Assembly (NCBI RefSeq): GCF_042453785.1
Contig: NC_091670.1
Coordinates: 37,211,501-37,275,500 of the forward strand
DNA length: 64,000 nt
Direction: 5' to 3'
Source of the DNA: Malus domestica
Lineage: Eukaryota; Streptophyta; Magnoliopsida; Rosales; Rosaceae
Shown: one piece after another, positions 58,038 to 64,000 of the stretch
How positions within the stretch are numbered: the stretch's first letter is position 1
Layout: every line of letters starts with the position of its first letter
Program-made: the position numbers and the translations under genes
Notes under the pieces: model-generated
Seen by the model: only the letters and a program-made list of their open reading frames with translations
Database searches by the model: none
What the model was told of the DNA's origin: nothing

Positions 58038-58368
58038 TGTTGAGTTTGTGACCTTCGCTAGATTGCTTCGGTTACTAGTATGGATAAATATGTAAATGGA
58101 TAGAGATAGGGAAGCAAACATAAGATGTACGTGGTTCACCCAGATTGGCTACGTCCACGGAGTAGAGGAGTTCTCATTAATTATGAAGGGTTTACACAAG
58201 TACATAGGTTCAAGCTCTTATTTAGTGAGTACAAGTGAATGATTTAGTACAAATGACATTCGGAAATATTGTGAGAGAATGATCTTTATTTATAGAAGAG
58301 AGTTTCTAGTTTCATTCTGACATTGACACGTGTCGTGTTGTGATTGGCTTCTGATGTTGACACATGTC

Positions 58369-60891
58369 TGTCACGCCCCAACCCAAGGATTAACGTAAAC
58401 CTTGGTTTAGAACGTGAATCACACCTTAATTATAAGCTTAACTAATATAATTAAGAATGTGACATGAAATAAAAGCATGTATAACTCACTTGGAAATAAA
58501 ATTAACTGAATAACATATTCATTATTGAAAGTTTCAGCCAAAATTACAACTTATGAACTACTCAAAGTTCACACAAAAGTAGTTCTTTATTCAAACAAGA
58601 GAGCAAAATCCAACAAGCTCATCTTTTTATTTCTTCTACATAATTACACAAAAGACAGCAAGCAGACTTTTAGGTTTCTGGTTCTGTACCTGCAAAATTT
58701 CATTAGGGTGAGCTTAAAAAGCTCAGTAGGGACATATACCTTCATTACTAAAATAATAAAGTATAATTAAGATAACAGAACTAAAACCAAAATCAGAATG
58801 GTGCATAAGTATGCAATGCAAATGCCTTAACTATACCCGTTAATCCACATAACTAAACACCCAGACCTTGTACGTCCCATTCCGTACTTATACCACTTGA
58901 TCCCGAGTGTTTAAATATATGAACTAACCCCCATCCCTAAACATCCCCGAACTCCCCTTTTTGTTAGTCATCTTGCCTAAACTCTTCGTCTCCAGTCCCG
59001 AATTACCCTTAAAGAATCTGTGCACTGTGGGCTCGCCTGAGACCTGGTACCTACTAAGAGTTTGGCTCAACTACACAAAACTAATAGTCACCACCTTAGA
59101 TTCCTGAAGTTCTTTCCAACAATCCCACTTTACTCCCACATCATGGACCCAAATTTCATTTCGAACATTCATTATTCCAATAACAACATGTATATCAAAC
59201 TTGTATATATACTTAAGTAAGAAATATTTAAATTCATATATATATATATATAGAAGGTTTCCCAGAACCCCCTACCTTGAATTCGATTAATTTTGCTTCT
59301 CTGAAAAACCTAATCAGAACGCAAAAATACAACCAAAAATATACAAGTAACACATATTAGAAACCAAACTAAGTGTTCAACCACAAAATTGATATTATCT
59401 AAAGAAAGTACATAAATTCTGGAATCTTATAACTCAAATAATGTCACTCAAATCAAGTCAAGAGGACTAGAAAGGAATCTGGGAAAGAAATTAGGTGTGC
59501 TAAAAACAGAACTTTGCATCTTCACAAAATCTGCAGAAAAACAGCACTATTGAACCAAGTTTAGACTCATTTTCAAACCTTCAAAACTAAACCAAATCGT
59601 GTAATATTACATGGGTTTTGAAGTTCGTGTTATGTACTTTAAAAGCATATAAAGTTTGCAGAAAACGGAGCTCTAAATTGGAAGTTATGCTAAGAGAAAA
59701 ATGGAGTCTTGAAACTGGAAACCCAGTTTTCTGCTGCTGTTTGGCAGCTCGCGACCCAAGTTTAAATAAGGTTTTGATCAACCAAAACTCAACGGAACTG
59801 AGTGAAAACAATTGGGTTACAATCATGGACATATATATTTTCAACACCATAAAAGTTTTCTCCAAAGAAGCACATAAAGACCTACGAATTTAGAGCAAAA
59901 TAAGACCACTAAAAACTTGAATTTTCACTGAAATTTTCTGCAACTTACATCACAGTACACTTCCAATTCATATAATAAAACCCAAAATATTTCCAAGTAA
60001 TCCAGAAATCATGTATACAACACCCAAATATAACATGACTCAACATTAACAAGAAACTGATTTTTTTTTAACCAAACCCTTGATCAAGAAAATTGATCTA
60101 CACACCCAATCCGAATTACCCAACTCTAATTCAAGTTCAGATTAGTTCATTGAACAGTAGAAAACCCTAATTAAAACTAAGAATTCCAAATATATCTCAT
60201 GGCAATTTCAATTCAACTAAGGAAAATTAAATTCGAAAAATCTAAATAATCAAGGAACAAGAAGTTTACCCTTCAAATCTCTGAATCCTTCCTTCACAAT
60301 CACGTTCTCTGACTCTCAATTTCTCTACCCCTTTTCAATTTCTGATGCTTTCCCACTTCTCTGCAACCCCTTTTATAGTTTCTCTAATCCTACTAACTCC
60401 TATCAGAGTCCTAATAAAAACCTAGCTTCCTAGGTTGTCCACCTCCTGCTTATAGACCTCTGTGTCTCTTCTCCGTTCACCCTCCGCTGAACACACTCCT
60501 TGGTGAAATAGGAGATGAACAACTCTCTATGACACACTCCGTTGACCAATCAAAGGTCGACCTATCACAAGGTGTCCTAATCCCTATCCAATTTTTTTGT
60601 ATGAAGAAAGAAGATTTTTTTCCTAAAGATATGGAAGGCCACCTCCTCCCTGCTTCCTTGTTTCCATCGTACAGAAAGGAAAGGTATGAAAGGATGGTCT
60701 TTTCCTTTCTTTTGTAGAATATTATTTTTTTATTATTATTATTATTTTTTTTTAAACAATAATAGGAAATCTAATAAATAAAAAGTATATTATTAAAAGC
60801 TATTAAACAAATAAACACTAAGTAGACTAAAATTTTGTATAAAAACAATTATAATCACACTTCACTCTTAATTTAAACGAGGGATATTACA
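58369..60891. mobile_element. Nested 2.5-kb solo LTR with exact 5-bp duplication
   Basis: 2,523 bp from TGTCACGCCCCAACCCAAGG to GAGGGATATTACA, with ATGTC at 58364-58368 and 60892-60896. The host element continues across the site (GACACATGTC before, GCGCTATGATCGG after). TG..CA ends and a 5-bp duplication indicate an LTR left by recombination. The interior has a TA run at 59239-59251 and no coding domain; frames at 59587-59893 are by-products. Confidence 0.85.
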
Positions 60892-62344
60892 ATGTCGCGC
60901 TATGATCGGCTTCTGAGGTCGACATGTGTCACGCTGTGATTAGCTTCCTGGTTGGAGGGAAATTCTTCTGGGTCCTTGACGGTATAACATTGACTGGTGC
61001 TCAGTAGTTACGGGATTGGTTAAGTATGGTACAAACAGTGCTTCCCTAAGTTTCCGAGTGAAGTAAGCTATTCGGTTGGGGACTTGCAAGATCCAAGCCA
61101 TTGAGTAATCACGAAACTTCTAAATATCGAAGTCTGATATCATTTATACTTGCCTTATCTGTCTCATATGTAGATGTGACATCTTCTGTGGAAGTACTTT
61201 TCCTCCATCCAGGGGTGGTATCTTTAACCAATGAAGATGCATAAGGTAATGTATCAATTTCACTTGAAGCTTACTTGTAGTTTTGGGCTTGGTCAAGTGC
61301 GATACAAACCCTATAGTAGGAGTCCCCCAAGTCGCCGAGCTAGGAGATTTGCCGAAGGAGGTAACAAACAAGGTGAGCAATCAGACTTCCAAGCAAGCAA
61401 CCTGGATCGTAGGTTCAACTTTGGCTTCCGGTTGATTGTTCTCCTTTTCCTTGTGTCGTAAACAGCAACAAGGATAAGGAGAAGCAAATGGAGATGAGAT
61501 GATATGGGATACTTTTGCTTTTGAAGAAGTAACTTTCCACAGGCTTATTCTTGAACTGGGCTGGAAGGTTTTCTGGTTTCCTCCAAAGTATAAGGCCGAC
61601 TCAAGAATTTGAGGGTCAAAACAAGTCCATTAAATCTAAAGTACGTTCGACCCTGATGATATGAGATACTTTTGGTGTCGACAAAGTAGTGGATGTATCG
61701 GCACGTGTTCTGTTACGCTTGTCTCCACATGCTTTCTTGTATCCTTCTTACTTGCCCTATCTGTTCCTCAGGCAGATGTGGTATCTTCTCTGGAAGTATA
61801 AGATGTTGAAGATAAGTACTCGAGAGCAATGCCAGGTAAGTAATCAGGCAAGGGGTTCCAGGCAGTCAGTTTCTGACTGGAAGCTTGATTCCAAATGCTG
61901 ACTGATTGTTTTCTTTCTCCTTGTCTTGCAGGTAAGAACAAGGCCAAAGGAAAAGACAGGGAAAAAGCATGATATGGGATACTCTTGCTTTTAACCCTGA
62001 TGATATGAGATACTCTTGATCTGGTGTGGCCTGTTTACAGAGGTATTATCAGGAGGAAAAGAAGCTGAGTATTTCGAGAGACTCTACTGAGAGTGCCCTC
62101 TCGGATGTGAAGAAAAGTTGGCATTTTTTTTATTCGCAGGTCTGCCTGGCTATGGAGGATGAAGGTCGACATATATAGGAGTCTCCCTAACAACAAGTAG
62201 TAGTGCTATTCCTTTACCCTTCTTGGTCATAACAATGTAGTGGGAGCTGCAAGCTTCATGTGTTTTAACTTTGTCAGAGCACTTTGAAAAAGTGGTATAT
62301 GGTATCTGGAAAGCTGATGTTACGTGTGAAGATTACAGACAAGC

Positions 62345-62750
62345 TTTATCCAAGGAAATCTGGCTCTCAAAGTTCGGAGAACGATGTCTCTTCGGTTTTC
62401 GAACAAGAAATCCTGTCGGGGATCTGGCTCTCAAGATTCAAAGAACGGTGCCTCTTCGATTTTTGAGAAAGCAATCATGTTGGGAGTCTGACTCTTGAGA
62501 TTCGGAGAGCAGTGTTTCTTCAATTTTTTAGAAAGTAGTCTTGTTGGGAGTCTGGCTTTCGAGATTCGGAGAACAGTGTCTCTTCGAAATTTGAGAAAGT
62601 AATCTTGTTGGTAGTTTGGCTCTCGAGATTCGGAGAGCGGTGCCTCTTCGATTTTTGAACACGTAATCCTGTTGGGAGTCTGGCTCTCGAGATTCAGAAA
62701 GCGGTGCCTCTTTGATTTTTGAGCAAGCAATCTTATTGGGAGTGTTTTCT
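62345..62750. repeat. 64-bp minisatellite, about six copies
   Basis: Unit starts fall at 62409, 62473, 62537, 62601, 62665 and 62729, exactly 64 bases apart, with a weaker copy before. Each has AATCNTGTTGGGAGTCTGGC then TCGAGATTCGGAGAGC and GTGCCTCTTCGATTTTTGA. Divergence between units is roughly 10-20 percent by eye. Two partial units recur at 62975-63030. Confidence 0.92.
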
Positions 62751-63046
62751 CGAATATGAGTAAAGGTTGGGCATTTTTGCCAGTCTGCCTTGCCACGAAG
62801 CACGGAGGTTGACACACATTGGGACTGTTTAGTTATCAAGCAGTGATGCTGTTCTTTTACCCTTGTGGGTAATAGTAGGGTAGCTGAACCTTCAAAATTT
62901 ATGTGTCTAAACTTTGTCAGAGATATTTGGCAAAGTTATCTGTGGTACCTGAGGAGCTGATGTTGCGTGTGGAAAGTGGTGCCTCTTCGGAATCCGGAGA
63001 GTGGCGCCTCTTCGATTTTTGAACCAACGGCCCTATTGCCCTTTCT

Positions 63047-63056
63047 TTTATAAAGG
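63047..63056 (+). promoter_or_regulatory. TATA element before the retroelement ORF
   Basis: TTTTATAAAGGC, about 105 bases upstream of the ATG at 63160, in a plausible position for a transcript start near 63080. Confidence 0.5.
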
Positions 63057-63159
63057 CACCTGTGTGCAAGAAGTACATTCAGAGAGTTATTGCTTGTAGG
63101 AATTTTCCCCTTACTTCAGAGATTTATTGCACCTCATTTCCCTTTCATCATTTCTGAGA

Positions 63160-63834
63160 ATGTCTAGCCCATCCGACCGTCGTTTTGACTTGAACTTTAG
63201 TGAAGAGGCAGCCATGCCTTCTTAAGACAACATATGGCGCCCATCCTTCTTATCCCCTACTGGTCCTTTTACCGTTAGGGACTCTGTGATGAATAATGCT
63301 ATGACCGCTGCGGTGGTGGCCAGGAACCTTCTCACTCCCAAAGATAACAGACTACTTTCCAAACTGTCTGATGAGTTGGCTGTTAAGGATTCTCTGGCTC
63401 TCAGTGTTTAGTGTGCAGGTTCTGTGTCTAATATGGTCTAACGCCTATTTTCTCAAACCCACCAAGTTGAATCATTGGCGGCTGATGTGATAAGTCTCAA
63501 ACAGAAGATCAGATGGCTTAAGCATGAGAATAAACAGTTGCACTGGCTCGCACATGACTATGCTATAAACATGAAGAGGAAGCTCGACCAGCTGCAGGAA
63601 TATGATGGTTAGATTTTACTCGATCATCAGAGGTTTGTGGATTTGTTCCAAATACATTTATTGCCTTCGTCTTCTGGGGCTGTACCGCTTAATGAAGCTC
63701 CAAATGATCAACCTTCGGTGCCTCCTCCTTCTGGGGTTCTACCTAGTACTGAGGCTCTGAATAATCACCCTCTGGTGCCTCCTCTTTTTGGGGCTCTGCC
63801 GACTGCTGAGACTTCTCCTGAGCAACCTTTGTGA
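63160..63834 (+). pseudogene. Retroelement-associated coiled-coil ORF with four in-frame stops
   Basis: The frame from ATG 63160 to TGA 63834 spans 225 codons and is interrupted by TAA 63223, TAG 63409, TAA 63439 and TAG 63610, with no frameshift. It begins MSSPSDRRFDLNFSEEAAMP. The middle (about codons 100-150) is a heptad-rich coiled coil (VESLAADVISLKQKIRWLKH), and the end is a Pro/Ser-rich set of three similar units ending VPPPSG or similar. Many similar ORFs occur in Rosaceae repeats, by my recollection; the function is not known to me. It may be a gag-like or accessory protein. A polyadenylation word AATAAA lies at 63901. Confidence 0.7.
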
Positions 63835-64000
63835 AGGTTCCCTCTTGTTTATTTATTTTGATTCATGTATATGTACGTATTTGTAACTTATCGGAAATAT
63901 CAATAAACAAGTTTTGCTTCATTTCAACGTATTGTGTTAAATACACCAGTGCCTTCTTCATTAAGTTCTTTGAATTTTTCCTTTTGTTGAAACTTGTATG

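Larger units (their letters stand above)
58038..64000 (+). mobile_element. Large LTR-type retroelement region, cut by the window end
   Basis: A possible left end TGTTGAGTTTGTGACC starts at 58038. The sequence is of one style to the window end: recurring GATATGAGATACT phrases (61498, 61660, 61974, 61998), two diverged copies of a block of about 210 bp (62070-62285 and 62735-62940, sharing CTTTGTCAGAG and GTCTGCCT), a minisatellite, and a broken ORF with its own TATA and polyadenylation words. No protease, reverse transcriptase or integrase appears within the window. A non-autonomous large retrotransposon derivative is the best guess. Confidence 0.55.

Noticed and set aside
62340-62840. Overlapping plus and minus frames of 75-128 codons
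   Set aside because: They are translations of the 64-bp minisatellite; the apparent peptide repeat follows the DNA repeat.
1-64000. CRISPR arrays, prokaryotic operons, rRNA or intact tRNA genes
   Set aside because: None seen. Tandem repeats here lack constant-length unique spacers, and tRNA-like words occur only in SINE contexts.

Overview
This is a plant nuclear window: spliced genes with GT..AG introns, AT-rich intergenic DNA, and many MITEs, SINEs, LTR pieces and LINEs. The repeat types and protein resemblance suggest a dicot, most likely Rosaceae (apple or pear type). The species is an inference, not something the sequence proves.

Layout. 1-1.2 kb: a small possible gene on the minus strand. 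4.7-8.3 kb: a complete five-KH-domain RNA-binding protein gene (minus, seven coding exons). 10.1 kb: intronless NAA38/LSM-type gene (plus). 11.0-13.1 kb: a decayed DEG5 chloroplast protease gene (minus). 15.7-16.5 kb: a DUF761-type membrane protein (minus). 20.8-22.3 kb: a non-autonomous Mutator-like element with an exact 9-bp target duplication. 22.9-24.1 kb: splice-bounded exons of an unrecognised gene (minus). 24.3-26.3 kb: an LRR receptor-like (RLP29-type) pseudogene cut by a hAT-like MITE. 28.0-31.7 kb: a complete peroxisomal glycolate oxidase gene (plus, eleven coding exons). 33.4-34.0 kb: a miniature LTR retrotransposon (TRIM). 35.2-42.5 kb: a tandem pair of JAZ8-like (TIFY5) repressor genes (minus) in a duplicated block. 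38.9-64 kb is almost entirely transposon-derived: solo LTRs, LTR fragments, SINEs, a PIF/Harbinger-like element, RTE-type LINE remnants, and a large LTR-type region with a nested 2.5-kb solo LTR, a 64-bp minisatellite and a broken ORF.

The order KH protein, LSM protein, DEG5, glycolate oxidase matches what I recall of Arabidopsis chromosome 4 (At4g18375, At4g18372, At4g18370, At4g18360). The first 32 kb is therefore probably an ancient collinear block in which DEG5 has died and transposons have widened the spacing. The genes do not form one pathway. The JAZ pair is the only group with an obvious shared function, jasmonate signalling.

The observations most worth following are: the DEG5 copy with its catalytic serine codon replaced by proline; a perfect 22-bp hairpin at its 3' end; the JAZ copy whose G-box promoter segment is itself tandemly duplicated; and a retroelement ORF whose four in-frame stops are all explicable as CAR-to-TAR changes. 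I found no wholly new biological system.
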